Below are positions 39,631 to 50,466 of a stretch of 55,138 nucleotides of DNA, one piece after another. Origin of the DNA: JAWKSY01 sp041402125 (GTDB taxonomy: Bacteria > Planctomycetota > GCA-002687715 > DRQF01); NCBI GenBank assembly GCA_041402125.1, contig JAWKSY010000024.1:1-55138 (forward strand), read 5' to 3'. The translations under genes were made by a program, and so were the position numbers. The notes under the pieces were generated by a model that was given only the letters and a program-made list of their open reading frames with translations, made no database searches and was not told where the DNA came from. Numbering within the stretch: the first letter of the stretch is position 1; every line of letters begins with the position of its first letter.

Positions 39631-40329
39631 TCAGGCGAGGTCGAAGAGCAGCAGCTCGGCGTCCTCGCGCGCCGAGACCCGGAATCCCGTCTCGCCCTCG
39701 ACCGCGAGTCCGTCGCCGGGGCCGAGCGCTCCCGCCTCGGTCTCGACGCGGCCCGAGGCGACCTGGAGCCAGGCGCCGCGACCCGCGTCGAGATCGTGGA
39801 CGAGTTCCTCGCCGCGCTCGAGCAGCGAGGCGAAGAGGAGGGCGTCCTGCTGGACCACGAGCGCACCCTCGCGGCCGTCCGGCGCGACGAGGGGGCGCCA
39901 GCGTCCGCGCTTCTCGTCGTCGGGGAAGGCCTTCTCCTCCCAGGACGGCGCGATGCCCCGGCGATCGGGACGGATCCAGATCTGCAGGAGATGCGACTCC
40001 TCGTCCGGCGAGGGGTTGAACTCGCCGTGAACGATGCCGCGGCCCGCGCTCATGCGCTGGATCTCGCCGCGCCGCACGACGGACCCGTTGCCGAGGTCGT
40101 CGCGGTGCTGGAGACCGCCCGCGAGCATGTAGGTCACGATCTCCATGTCCCGGTGCGGGTGGAAGGGGAAGCCGCCGCCGCCCGCGATGCGATCCTCGTT
40201 GATCACGCGGAGGCTGCGGAAGCCCATGTGCGCCGGGTCGTGGTAGTCGGCGAAGGAGAAGCTGTGCCAGGTCCGCAGCCAGCCGTGGTCGGCGTGGCCG
40301 CGTTCGGCGGCCGGTCGGATGCGATACAT
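39631..40329 (-). CDS. Pirin family protein (quercetinase-like cupin)
   Basis: A 232-residue double cupin. The metal ligands are His57 and His59 (FHPHRDMEIVTY) and His101 with Glu103 (GIVHGE), the same pattern as human pirin and E. coli YhhW. Such proteins bind iron or another metal and can act as quercetin 2,3-dioxygenase; their physiological role is often redox-related. It is the last gene of the marR-doxX-pirin unit, separated from doxX by a hairpin. Confidence 0.93.
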   Translation of the reverse strand: MYRIRPAAERGHADHGWLRTWHSFSFADYHDPAHMGFRSLRVINEDRIAGGGGFPFHPHRDMEIVTYMLAGGLQHRDDLGNGSVVRRGEIQRMSAGRGIVHGEFNPSPDEESHLLQIWIRPDRRGIAPSWEEKAFPDDEKRGRWRPLVAPDGREGALVVQQDALLFASLLERGEELVHDLDAGRGAWLQVASGRVETEAGALGPGDGLAVEGETGFRVSAREDAELLLFDLA

Positions 40330-40354
40330 CGCGGGTTCCTCCTCGGAGACGGAC

Positions 40355-40388
40355 GGCCCGCCGCCGACCGGCGGGGCGGCGGCGGGCC
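40355..40388 (-). terminator. Hairpin between doxX and pirin
   Basis: GGCCCGCCGCC (40355-40365) pairs perfectly with 40378-40388 around a 12-nt loop. It lies in the 74-bp gap of the minus-strand unit and could reduce read-through from doxX to pirin. Confidence 0.4.
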
Positions 40389-40403
40389 GGGGAGGGTGCG
40401 AGG

Positions 40404-40814
40404 TCAGCGGAGCTTCCGGTGGAGCGCGTAGCAGCCGGGACCGGCCAGCGCGATGCAGATCACGCCGCCGAGCAGGTTGATCGCGTGCTCGCTCTCGCCG
40501 TAGCGCCCGCCGTGGGCGAGGAAGATCGCGACGAGCATCGTCACGGTGAGCGGCACGGCGGCGATTCGCGTGAAGGCGCCGAGGATGAAGGCGAGGCCGC
40601 CGAGGAACTCGGCCAGGGCCGCGAGCCAGGCCTGGACGACCGGAAGCGGCAGGCCGAGGCTGTCCAGGTAGCCGGCGAATCCGTCGATGCCGTGGCCGCC
40701 CCAGATGCCGAAGACCTTCTGCGCGCCGTGGTAGGTGAAGGCCACGCCCACGATCACGCGCAGGATCGCGAGGCCCAGGCCGGCGTTAGCGTAGGTCAGG
40801 AATCGTTGCCACAT
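40404..40814 (-). CDS. DoxX family membrane protein
   Basis: A 136-residue protein with four hydrophobic helices. The DoxX pattern starts with LGLAILRVIVGVAFTYHGAQKVFG and continues FLGGLAFILGAFTRIAAVPL and a C-terminal INLLGGVICIALAGPG. DoxX-type proteins are membrane parts of redox-stress functions (a thiosulfate-quinone oxidoreductase subunit in archaea, oxidative stress in mycobacteria). The ATG at 40814 begins the recognisable family sequence; the open frame continues upstream through marR but without homology. Confidence 0.9.
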   Translation of the reverse strand: MWQRFLTYANAGLGLAILRVIVGVAFTYHGAQKVFGIWGGHGIDGFAGYLDSLGLPLPVVQAWLAALAEFLGGLAFILGAFTRIAAVPLTVTMLVAIFLAHGGRYGESEHAINLLGGVICIALAGPGCYALHRKLR

Positions 40815-40876
40815 CGTCGTTCTCCTTCTCGGGTCTTCACCAGGTCGAGGACGATCGCGTCCTCGCGTTTCGGGAA

Positions 40877-41365
40877 TCAGGTCCCCGGGAGCCGCGCCTC
40901 CGCGGCGTCCCGGATCGTCGCCAGCGCGGCGTCGAGCCGCGCGAGGGCGGTCGGAGTGAGGTCCCCGACGAGGGCGACCTCGAGGGCCCGTAGCGGCTCC
41001 TCCAGCCCCGCGATCCGGCGCCGTCCGCGCGGCGTGATCGCGATCCGGGTCACGCGCCCGTCGTGGGGGCAGGCGCTCCGGCGCACGAGGCCGTCGCGCT
41101 CCAGGCGGTCGATCATCCGGGTGAGGTCGGGGACGCGCTCGATCAACCGGGCCGCGACCTCGCGCCCGGCCAGGCCGTCCGGGCCGGCGCCGCGCAGGAT
41201 CCGCAGGACGTTGTGCTGATTGAGCGTGAGTCCGTGGGCCCGGAAGAAGCCTCGCAGCGCCCCGCGGATGCGGTCCGCGGTGTAGAGGACGCCGACGACG
41301 GCCCGCGTGGCCGCGGGGGCGGCGGTGGCGAGGGGGTCTCGGCGATCTCCGGCGGGCTCGGTCAC
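40877..41365 (-). CDS. MarR family transcription regulator
   Basis: A 162-residue protein with a winged helix: LTLNQHNVLRILRGAG, REVAARLIERVPDLTRMIDRLERDGLV and the wing CPHDGRVTRIAITPRG. It has few cysteines (one, in RSACPHDG), so thiol sensing at that position is possible but unproven. It probably represses itself with doxX and pirin by binding the inverted repeat 17 bp upstream of its start. Confidence 0.92.
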   Translation of the reverse strand: MTEPAGDRRDPLATAAPAATRAVVGVLYTADRIRGALRGFFRAHGLTLNQHNVLRILRGAGPDGLAGREVAARLIERVPDLTRMIDRLERDGLVRRSACPHDGRVTRIAITPRGRRRIAGLEEPLRALEVALVGDLTPTALARLDAALATIRDAAEARLPGT

Positions 41366-41381
41366 GGGTCGGCTCCTCGAT

Positions 41382-41399
41382 TAGTCGTTCAAACAACTA
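41382..41399 (-). promoter_or_regulatory. Candidate MarR operator
   Basis: TAGTCGTTCAAACAACTA is an inverted repeat of 8-bp arms around CA with one mismatch. It is the only AT-rich stretch near the marR start (41365) and has the size and layout of MarR/OhrR-type sites. Confidence 0.6.
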
Positions 41400-41532
41400 T
41401 CTGCGGGGCGGGATGATTCCCGCCGGCCCGACTTTTTTCTCCGCCCCTCCGGAAGAGGGCGGGGGCGCGGCTTGATCGGAGGGCCGTCCGGGGCGAGGCT
41501 CATCCTCTCGCATCGCCCGGAGGAGGTCGCCC

Positions 41533-42012
41533 GTGGTCGCCGTCTGCTTCGTCTGTCTCGGGAACATCTGTCGGTCGCCGACCGCGGAGGGCGTCTTCCT
41601 GCACCTCCTCGCCGAACGAGGCTGGACCGACCGGGTCCGCGTGGACTCCGCCGGGACCGCCGGCTATCACGTCGGGCACCGGCCCGACCCGCGGAGTCTG
41701 GCCGCGGCCGCGCGGCGGGGGATCGAGCTGCCCTCCCGGGCGCGACGCTTCGAGGCCGAGGACCTCGCCCGCTTCGATCTGGTGCTCGCGATGGACGCCG
41801 AGAACCTCGCCGACCTCCGGGCGATGGCCCGTGACGAGGCCGAGGCCGCGCGCGTCCGTCTCTTCCGGGAGTTCGATCCCGCGAGCGGGGAGGGCGCCGA
41901 GGTCCCCGACCCCTACTACGGGGGCGAGGACGGCTTCGAGACCGTGCTCGACCTCTGCTTCGCGGCGGCCGAGGGGCTCCTCGACGAGCTCGGCCCGCGG
42001 CTCGCGCCGTGA
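41533..42012 (+). CDS. Low-molecular-weight protein-tyrosine-phosphatase family
   Basis: A 159-residue protein. The P-loop is CLGNICRS (nucleophile Cys8, Arg14, the CX5R motif), and VPDPYYGG carries the general-acid Asp. The start is GTG 41533 with AGGAGG upstream. Family members next to fructosamine-kinase genes can remove phosphate from sugar-phosphate adducts on amines rather than from phosphotyrosine. Its GTGA overlap with the kinase gene supports that reading here. Confidence 0.9.
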   Translation: MVAVCFVCLGNICRSPTAEGVFLHLLAERGWTDRVRVDSAGTAGYHVGHRPDPRSLAAAARRGIELPSRARRFEAEDLARFDLVLAMDAENLADLRAMARDEAEAARVRLFREFDPASGEGAEVPDPYYGGEDGFETVLDLCFAAAEGLLDELGPRLAP

Positions 42013-42860
42013 ATCCCGAGCTCCGGGCCGAGGTCGACTCCGCCCTCGGCGCCGCCGTGGTCTCGGCCTCGCGGGTCGCCGGCGGTGACATCAACGAGGC
42101 CTGGCGGGCCGAGCTCGACGACGGGCGGACGGTCTTCGTGAAGTCCCGCCGCGACGCTCCGCCGGACGCCTTCGCGCGCGAGGCGGAGGGGCTCGCCTGG
42201 CTCGCCGAGGCCGACGCGCTGCGCGTGCCGCTCGCCCTCGCGACGGGGAAGCGGTCCCTGGTCCTTCCCTTCCTCGTCTCGGCGCCGCCGTCGGCCGATC
42301 ACGACGAACGGCTCGGCCGCGGACTCGCGGCGCTCCACCGCGCGGGGGCTCCCGCCTTCGGGTTCGCGCGGGACAACCACCTCGCCCGGCTCCCGCAGGA
42401 CAATCGTGCCGCGGCGGACTGGCCGACCTTCTACGCCGAGCGTCGCCTCCGGCCGGCCCTTCGCGCGGCGAGGGACCGCGGTCTCCTCGGACCCGAGGAC
42501 GCCCGCGATCTCGACGCGATCGCCGCGGGACTCGCGGATCGGGGGCTCCCCGAGGAGCCGCCGTCCCGCCTGCACGGCGATCTCTGGTCGGGCAACGCGA
42601 TGTGCGACGAACGGGGAGAGCCGGTCCTCGTCGACCCCGCGGTGTACGGGGGCTTCCGCGAGATGGACCTGGCGATGATGGCGCTCTTCGGCGGCTTCTC
42701 GGAGCGCGTCCTCTCGGCTTACGACGAGGCCTTCCCGCGCGCGCCGGGCCACGAGGAGCGGCAGCCGCTCTGGCAGCTCTGGCCGCTCCTCGCCCACCTC
42801 CTCATGTTCGGGCCCGGCTGGGCGCCGGCGGTCCGGCGCGCGCTCGACCGCGTGAGGTGA
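42009..42860 (+). CDS. Fructosamine/ribulosamine 3-kinase family protein
   Basis: A 283-residue kinase. VAGGDINEAWRAEL is the nucleotide loop, FVKSRR has the ATP-binding Lys, HGDLWSGNA is the catalytic HGDxxxxN and VDPAVYGG the metal DP motif. Bacterial members phosphorylate ribulosamines or erythrulosamines on proteins so that the glycation adduct breaks down. It is encoded with a low-molecular-weight phosphatase. Its TGA abuts the stop of the convergent HEAT-repeat gene. Confidence 0.92.
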   Translation: MNPELRAEVDSALGAAVVSASRVAGGDINEAWRAELDDGRTVFVKSRRDAPPDAFAREAEGLAWLAEADALRVPLALATGKRSLVLPFLVSAPPSADHDERLGRGLAALHRAGAPAFGFARDNHLARLPQDNRAAADWPTFYAERRLRPALRAARDRGLLGPEDARDLDAIAAGLADRGLPEEPPSRLHGDLWSGNAMCDERGEPVLVDPAVYGGFREMDLAMMALFGGFSERVLSAYDEAFPRAPGHEERQPLWQLWPLLAHLLMFGPGWAPAVRRALDRVR

Positions 42861-43871
42861 TCAGCGCTTGTCGAGGGCGGTGCGCGCCGCCTGACGCACG
42901 GACTCGGCGAGATCCTGGTCGTTCGCCATCGCCGCCAGGCGATCGGTCGCGGCCTGGCCGGGGATGCGCGCGTAGTAGGCGACGACCATGTTCATGACCT
43001 GGGGGATCTTCGCGTCCTTCTTCCGGACCGCGTCGATGAGGGGCATCGCGGCCGGCGTGTCGAGGATGAGGGCGCCCCGGCCGAGGGCGTCGCGCAGCTC
43101 GCCGACCTTCTCGTCGTCCTGGTAATAGGCGAGCGCCTGCGCCACGCCGTTCGCGTCGCCGTGTCGGCAGAGGCCCCAGAGCGAGTTGACCTTGACGCCC
43201 TCGTGCGGCGAGTTGGCGACCGCGTCACGGAGGGCGGGGACGGCGCCCTCGCTGTTCATCCGGATGAGCGCCTGCGAGAGCATCGCGGCGGTCTGCGGGT
43301 CGGATTCGTCCATGATCGCCTGGCTCAGGGGGCCGACCGTCGCCGGGTCGTCGAGGCCCATCAGCACCATCGCGGCCGCGCTGCGGTCGGCGGGGTCATC
43401 GGAGGCGAGCAGGGCCAGGACCTCGGCGAGGCCTTCCTCGCCCAGCGCCCGGATGTCCTCGGCGAGCTTCTGCTGGTCGGCGCCGCCCATGAGGCCCGAC
43501 ATCGGATTCTCGCGCAGCTTCTTCAGGGCGGCGGAGATCCGCGCCTTCCGTTCGGCGCGCTCCTTCGCGAGGACGCTGGCCTCGTCCGTCGCCTCCGGCT
43601 CCGGGTCGGGAGCGACCGGCTCGGCCGTCTTATCCGCCCGCGTCGCGGCCAGGAGCTCGGCCGAGAGGGAATCGCGCTCGCCGCGCGCGCGGGCCAGCGC
43701 GGTCTTCAGCTCATCGCGCTCGGCCCGCAGGGTCTCGAGGTCGCGCTCGATTCCCGCGAGACGGGACTCGTCGACCCCGACGCGATCGGTCTCGGGGTTC
43801 GAGCCCGACTTCAGGAGGTAGCCTCCGACGGCGCCCAGGACGAGGGCGAGGGGGATGAGGACGTTGCGCAT
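42861..43871 (-). CDS. Membrane-anchored HEAT-repeat protein
   Basis: A 336-residue protein. An N-terminal helix (VLIPLALVLGAVGGYLL) anchors or exports it. Residues 35-80 form a charged coiled coil (LETLRAERDELKTALARARG). The rest is HEAT-like repeats (AEVLALLASDDPADRSAAAMVLMGL, VPALRDAVANSPHEGVKVNSL, LIDAVRKKD). Such scaffolds usually bind other proteins; the partner is unknown. The start ATG 43871 has GGAG upstream. It is divergent from the sigma factor. Confidence 0.8.
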   Translation of the reverse strand: MRNVLIPLALVLGAVGGYLLKSGSNPETDRVGVDESRLAGIERDLETLRAERDELKTALARARGERDSLSAELLAATRADKTAEPVAPDPEPEATDEASVLAKERAERKARISAALKKLRENPMSGLMGGADQQKLAEDIRALGEEGLAEVLALLASDDPADRSAAAMVLMGLDDPATVGPLSQAIMDESDPQTAAMLSQALIRMNSEGAVPALRDAVANSPHEGVKVNSLWGLCRHGDANGVAQALAYYQDDEKVGELRDALGRGALILDTPAAMPLIDAVRKKDAKIPQVMNMVVAYYARIPGQAATDRLAAMANDQDLAESVRQAARTALDKR

Positions 43872-44043
43872 GGCACGATCTCCGCGGGGACTCTTCGGCT
43901 CGATTCGACTGCTCGGCGACGGCCCGGCCGGTGACGGAAAAGGTCCGGGTGCGACGTCGGGTCGCGTTTGCGATACTGCGGCGACCCGAAATCCCGCCTC
44001 GCGCGGGCGAACGGGTCTCCCGGGCGCCGGGAGACGGAGAGCC

Positions 44044-44601
44044 ATGAGCCAGGACGACTTCGGACAACTCTACCGCCGCGCCCGGGCCGGTGACGAGGGG
44101 GCATTCGCCGCCCTCGTCGCGGCATTTCGCGAGCGTCTCGACCGCTTCATCGAGCGGCGGATGGGAGCCCAGGTCCGCCGGCGCTGCGAGCCCGACGACA
44201 TCTTCCAGAACGTCATGCTGACCCTCGTCGACCGTCTGCCGAGCTACCCCGAGGACCTCGCCGAGGACGAACTCCGGGCCTACGCCTTCCAGATCGCGAA
44301 GTGGCGCATCGCCGACGTCCTCAAGCGGGGCATGCGCGAGGGCGGCGAGTCGGTGCTGCCGGCCGAGGACGTCGTCGCCGTCCGGTCGGGGGACGGCCCC
44401 GTGACGGTGGCGGACGAGCGCCGCTGGACGCGCGAGGAGATCGAGACGCTGCCCGGAAGCTACGCGCGCGTCATGCGTCGGTTCTACGTCGACGGGACGC
44501 CGATCGCCGAGATCGCGGAGGAGCTCGGACTCAGCGTCGACAACGTGAAGCAGCGCCTCGCGCGGGGACGTCAGCGTCTCCGCGAGCGCTGGAGCCCATG
44601 A
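44044..44601 (+). CDS. ECF-type sigma-70 factor
   Basis: A 185-residue protein. Region 2 is DEGAFAALVAAFRERLDRF to DDIFQNVMLTLVDRL, and region 4 is YARVMRRFYVDGTPIAEIAE with LGLSVDNVKQRLARG. It directs RNA polymerase to specific promoters. It sits 10 bp before the decayed kinase, the sigma-kinase pair common in Planctomycetes, where the kinase is thought to control or respond to the sigma factor. No anti-sigma factor is nearby. Confidence 0.92.
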   Translation: MSQDDFGQLYRRARAGDEGAFAALVAAFRERLDRFIERRMGAQVRRRCEPDDIFQNVMLTLVDRLPSYPEDLAEDELRAYAFQIAKWRIADVLKRGMREGGESVLPAEDVVAVRSGDGPVTVADERRWTREEIETLPGSYARVMRRFYVDGTPIAEIAEELGLSVDNVKQRLARGRQRLRERWSP

Positions 44602-44611
44602 GGAGCGCCTC

Positions 44612-46647
<2,036 letters not shown>

Positions 46648-46668
<21 letters not shown>

Positions 46669-48102
46669 GACGAAGACGAGCTTCCGCGGCGCCACCGCGA
46701 GGAGCTCGGTCGTCTTCCCCCGGTCCTCGACGAGGCTGAGCGCGCGGTAGGGGCCGATCTCGACCCGGCGCTTCGCCTCCGCGGCGAAGGCGAGGCCGGA
46801 GGCCGTCGACCCGGGACGGAGCTCGATCGCGTGCCCGCCGCTCCGCGTGTCCACCGTGACGAGATCGACCACGCCGTCGCCGTCGAGATCGGGCGCGATC
46901 CGCGCCGCGTGCCGCGCCCCGAAGGACGAGAAGATCGCCTGCGGCGCGTTCACCTTCACGGTCGTGGCCGGCGTGTCCGAGAAGACGCCCTTCGCGAGTC
47001 CGAGGTAGACGTGGAAGGTGATCGGCACCCGCTTCACGAGGCGGCTGAGGAGGTCCGAGATCCCGGAGCCGTAGGCGCCGACGACGAGATCGCGCCGCCC
47101 GTCGCCGTCGCAGTCGAGGAGCGTCGGACCCACCCCGACGACGCCGGGGATCACGAGCGCCAGATCGGGCCGGCGGCCGAAGGGCTCCGCGCCCTTCTGC
47201 TGGAGCAAGGCGACGAGCGTCGTCTTCATGTCCGTGACCCGTTCGCGGTCCGCCCGCATCCGGGAGAGCAGGAGATCGTCGCGGCCGTCGCCGTCGAGGT
47301 CCGTGAGGCTGACGTCGGTCTGCTCGACGACGCCCCCCTCGGCGTCGGCCAGCCAGGGGAGCGCGAAGCGGCGCGCGGCGCCGAAGTGACCCTCTGCGTC
47401 CTGGGGCGCGAAGCCGAGGCCCTCGCCGTCGAACCAGGCGAGGTCCGAGCGGCCGTCCCCCGTGACGTCGGCGAAGATCGGGTGGGGAAGCGAGCGCGTG
47501 AAGGAGAACTGTTCGGGTGCGCTCGGCTCGATCGTGCGCGAGGTCGGCAGGGGGATCGCCACCGGCGGCGCGAAGCCTCCGTCCTTTCCGCCGCGGCGCA
47601 GGACGACGCCGTCGTCGACCGGGAGGAGGAGATCGTCGCGACCGTCCCCGTCGACGTCGCGGTCCCAGTGCCAGAGCGCGGGGGCGCCCTCGCGAGCGGC
47701 GCGGAAGAAGCCGGGGCGCGAGAGCGGGATCTCGTCCCCGGGGTGGAAGAGGTCGTCGGCCCCGAGCGGCGCGGGCCGGAAGGCCTCCGGCGTGAGCAGC
47801 ACGAGGCCGCGACGACGCGGCTCGCCGCCGGTCCGGAACGCGAAGGCGATCGTGTTCGCGGGCAGGTGGCCGCGCGGACCCAGCGTCGCGCGTCCCCGCT
47901 CGTCGCGGCGGACGATCCGGTAGGGCTTCCCCGCGTCGTCGTCGGCGAAGAAGAGCAGGACCTCCACGCGCCCGTCCAGGTCGACGTCGACGAGGTGCCA
48001 GTCCTCGAGCTCCTCGTCGAGGTCGAGCTCGCGGCTCGGCTCCTGGGCGAGGAGGGGGGCCGCGAGCGCCGCCAGCAGGACGAGGAGGGGTCGGCTCAGC
48101 AT
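46648..48102 (-). CDS. Secreted FG-GAP/VCBS-repeat protein
   Basis: A 484-residue protein with signal MLSRPLLVLLAALAAPLLAQ. It has at least five DxDGDGxxDLL calcium-binding repeat motifs (DVDGDGRDDLLL, DVTGDGRSDLAWF, DLDGDGRDDLLLS, DCDGDGRRDLVV, DLDGDGVVDLVTV), the pattern of an integrin-alpha-like beta-propeller. It is probably a surface or periplasmic protein with an adhesion or binding role. It starts 2 bp before the stop of the ABC permease gene, so it may be translated from the exporter mRNA. Confidence 0.88.
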
Positions 48103-48935
48103 CGGAGGTTCCTCAGGCGGAAGACGAGCACCGCGAGGATCCCGAAGGCGACGAGGCTCGCGAGCGGGACCAGGACCTCGGGGGCGCCCGGTCCGAGCGC
48201 CTCGACCTCGGCGAGGTGGGTCTTGATGCCCTGGGCGAGCTCCTCGAGGCGGCCCGAGGCGACGCGCGGGGAGGCGAGGAAGCTGAAGTTCCGCGCCGAT
48301 TCGACGACGTCGCCCGCGAGATGGAGGAAGCCCACCGCGAAGGCTGCCGTCGCGACGGCGGTGCCCTCGGTGTCGACGATCGTCGAGACGGCGAGCCCCA
48401 GCACGGCCGCCGCCGGGAGGGAAAGCAGTCCGATGAGGGCGAGCGTCCGGCCGTGGGCCGCGATCTCGGCGCGCTCGAAGGTGATGACGGGTTCGAGTCC
48501 CTCGATCACGAGGCGGACGTCGGCGAAGCCGCCTCGGGTGACGACGACGAGCCAGGCCGCCGCGATCACCAGGAGGCCGGCCAGGAGACCGAGCCCCGCG
48601 AGCACGCCGAGCTTGGCGAGGATGATCTCGGTCCGTCCGACGGGGCGGAGGAGCGTCGCGCGCATGCCGCCGCCGTTCACCTCCTCGTTCACCGCGACCG
48701 CGCCGAGCACGGCGAGGAAGAAGGCGCCGACGGGGAAGCCGCTCTGGATCATCCGGGCGAAGTGCACCCAGCCGGAGTGATCACCCTCGGGGCGCCCCGA
48801 GGCCAGTCCCAGGGCCGCCGCCGCGAGCGGGCCCGCGAGGACGGCGATCAGGGGCAGGCGGTGTCCCGGGAGCTTGCTGAGCTCGAACCGGAGCGTCCGA
48901 CCGAGGCGGCGCGCGAAGTTTCCGTCGTGGCTCAC
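48096..48935 (-). CDS. ABC exporter permease
   Basis: A 279-residue protein of the ABC-2-type permease group. It has six hydrophobic helices and a short soluble N-terminus (LRFELSKLPGHRLPL). ATLLRPVGRTEIILAKL is the conserved loop after the second helix. The GTG start at 48935 overlaps the ATPase stop. It forms a two-gene exporter with the ATPase; the substrate is unknown. It may help export the FG-GAP protein's partners, but that is only positional. Confidence 0.83.
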   Translation of the reverse strand: MSHDGNFARRLGRTLRFELSKLPGHRLPLIAVLAGPLAAAALGLASGRPEGDHSGWVHFARMIQSGFPVGAFFLAVLGAVAVNEEVNGGGMRATLLRPVGRTEIILAKLGVLAGLGLLAGLLVIAAAWLVVVTRGGFADVRLVIEGLEPVITFERAEIAAHGRTLALIGLLSLPAAAVLGLAVSTIVDTEGTAVATAAFAVGFLHLAGDVVESARNFSFLASPRVASGRLEELAQGIKTHLAEVEALGPGAPEVLVPLASLVAFGILAVLVFRLRNLRC

Positions 48936-49858
48936 GTGAGGGTCCCCGCGTCGCGGGCCGCCAGCTCGAGGAAGAGCTCCTCCAGGCTGCGGCGCCGGGC
49001 TTCGAGCGTGAGCAGGCCGCACTCCGCGCGGGCGAGCTCGGCGTGGAGGTCGGGGAGCGCGGTCTCCTCGTAGCCGAAGCGCAGCTCGCCGTCGCCGTCC
49101 GCGAGGTCCCGCGCGCCGAGCGCCGCGAGGACCTTCCGTGCCCCGGGGAGATCCCGCGCCCGCAGCCGGTAGCCCGCGCCCAGACGCTCGGCGAGGCCCT
49201 CCATGGGTTCCTCCAGGAGCAGGCGTCCGCGGTCGATGATCGCGACGCGCGTCCCGACGAGCTCGATCTCGTGGATGAGATGGCTCGAGACGAGGAAGGT
49301 CACGCCGCGCTCCCGGTTGAGGCGCTGGATGAGCCGCCGCATCTCGAGGATTCCGTTCGGGTCGAGGCCGTTCGTGGGCTCGTCGAGGATGACGAACTCG
49401 GGCTGGCCGACCAGCGCGAGCGCGATCGCCAGGCGCTGCTTCATGCCCAGCGAGTAGTGACCGGCGCGCCGGTCGGCGGCCGCCTCGAGCCCGACGAGCT
49501 CGAGCACCTCGTCGATGGCGTTCCGCGCGAGCGGTCCGGAGAGCCCGGCCAGGAGGGCGAGGTTGCGGCGTCCGCTGAGATGGGAGAAGAAGGCGGGCGC
49601 CTCGACCATCGCGCCGATGCGCGCCCGGGCGGCCCGCCGTCCGGCCGCGCTCGCGACGCCGAAGAGCCGGACCTCGCCGGCGCTCGGCGCGAGGAGATCG
49701 AGCGCGCAGCGCAGCGTCGTCGTCTTGCCCGAACCGTTGAGGCCGAGGAAGCCGTAGACGTCGCCGCGACGGATGCGGAGCGAGAGGCCGTCGACCGCGG
49801 TCACCGCGCCGAAGCGGCGCACGAGATCGCGCGTCTCGAGAACGATCTCCTCGCTCAC
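48932..49858 (-). CDS. ABC transporter ATPase
   Basis: A 308-residue ATPase. Walker A is GLNGSGKTTT, the signature is YSLGMKQRL, Walker B is FVILDEPTNGLDP and the H-loop is VSSHLIHE. It belongs to the CcmA/NatA-type exporter ATPase group. The GTG start at 49858 has GGGGAGAG upstream; a longer frame to 49933 has no RBS. It provides energy for the permease encoded next. Confidence 0.92.
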   Translation of the reverse strand: MSEEIVLETRDLVRRFGAVTAVDGLSLRIRRGDVYGFLGLNGSGKTTTLRCALDLLAPSAGEVRLFGVASAAGRRAARARIGAMVEAPAFFSHLSGRRNLALLAGLSGPLARNAIDEVLELVGLEAAADRRAGHYSLGMKQRLAIALALVGQPEFVILDEPTNGLDPNGILEMRRLIQRLNRERGVTFLVSSHLIHEIELVGTRVAIIDRGRLLLEEPMEGLAERLGAGYRLRARDLPGARKVLAALGARDLADGDGELRFGYEETALPDLHAELARAECGLLTLEARRRSLEELFLELAARDAGTLT

Positions 49859-50466
49859 CGGTGTCTCTCCCCTCGTTCGCGAAGCCGCTGACCGCGCGAG
49901 CCTACCCCAGCGTGAGGAGGGTCGCAATTTCATGCGACGACTGCATCGAGCGAATAAATCGTGCGCGCATCAAGGGGGCGTGAGTTCGACCGATAGAGCC
50001 CTTGTCACGATGTCGCGGCAACGCGCGCGTCGGGATGTGAACGAGCCCGCGACCGGCAACGGGCGCGAGCGCGCGGACCACGGTCGCGCGCCGCCGCGGG
50101 AGCGACGCGGGGAGCGTCGTTCCGCACGGGACGAGGAGGCCCCGCGAGGGCCTCGCAAGGCTTGGCAAGAGCCGCTACCGGGCGCATCGACTTTCTGACC
50201 ATCTCACATTTCCCCTCTTCTATTCTCTTTTCCTTCTTCCGCCAGTAGAAAGTCAATCCCCGGTCGCTCCTTTTTCTCTGCCTGCCCCTGGGTCCGAGCC
50301 CTTCCTCCGCGCCTTGCACCCCCGGCCCGCTGTGCCATGATGCGGGCACGTAAGAGGCCCGGCGCGCTCACCGAGAACTGGGATCCGCCGGGGACGTCCG
50401 CCGGCGATCCCGCGATCGCTCCGCGCCCTCGTCGCCTCCCTGGATCTCGTCTTTCTCGCCGCGCCG
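49859..50466. other. Intergenic region without a supported gene
   Basis: 608 bp. The left part is the divergent promoter area of the ABC operon and holds a 6-bp hairpin GTCGCA/TGCGAC at 49921-49938. The middle is GC-rich with short palindromes (GAGGCC/GGCCTC near 50140). From about 50195 to 50275 the base composition drops to a pyrimidine-rich AT stretch (CCCTCTTCTATTCTCTTTTC), unusual here and possibly the promoter region of the following genes. The true N-terminus of the next gene may lie in 50337-50466. Confidence 0.5.

Noticed and set aside
41407..41438. Hairpin GGCGGGA/TCCCGCC followed by T6 as an intrinsic terminator
   Set aside because: The T-run starts 8 bp after the stem, and no plus-strand gene ends upstream.
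49921..50330. Small protein genes in the 600-bp gap before the batA-like operon
   Set aside because: Open frames there have no RBS, are Arg-rich and match no family.
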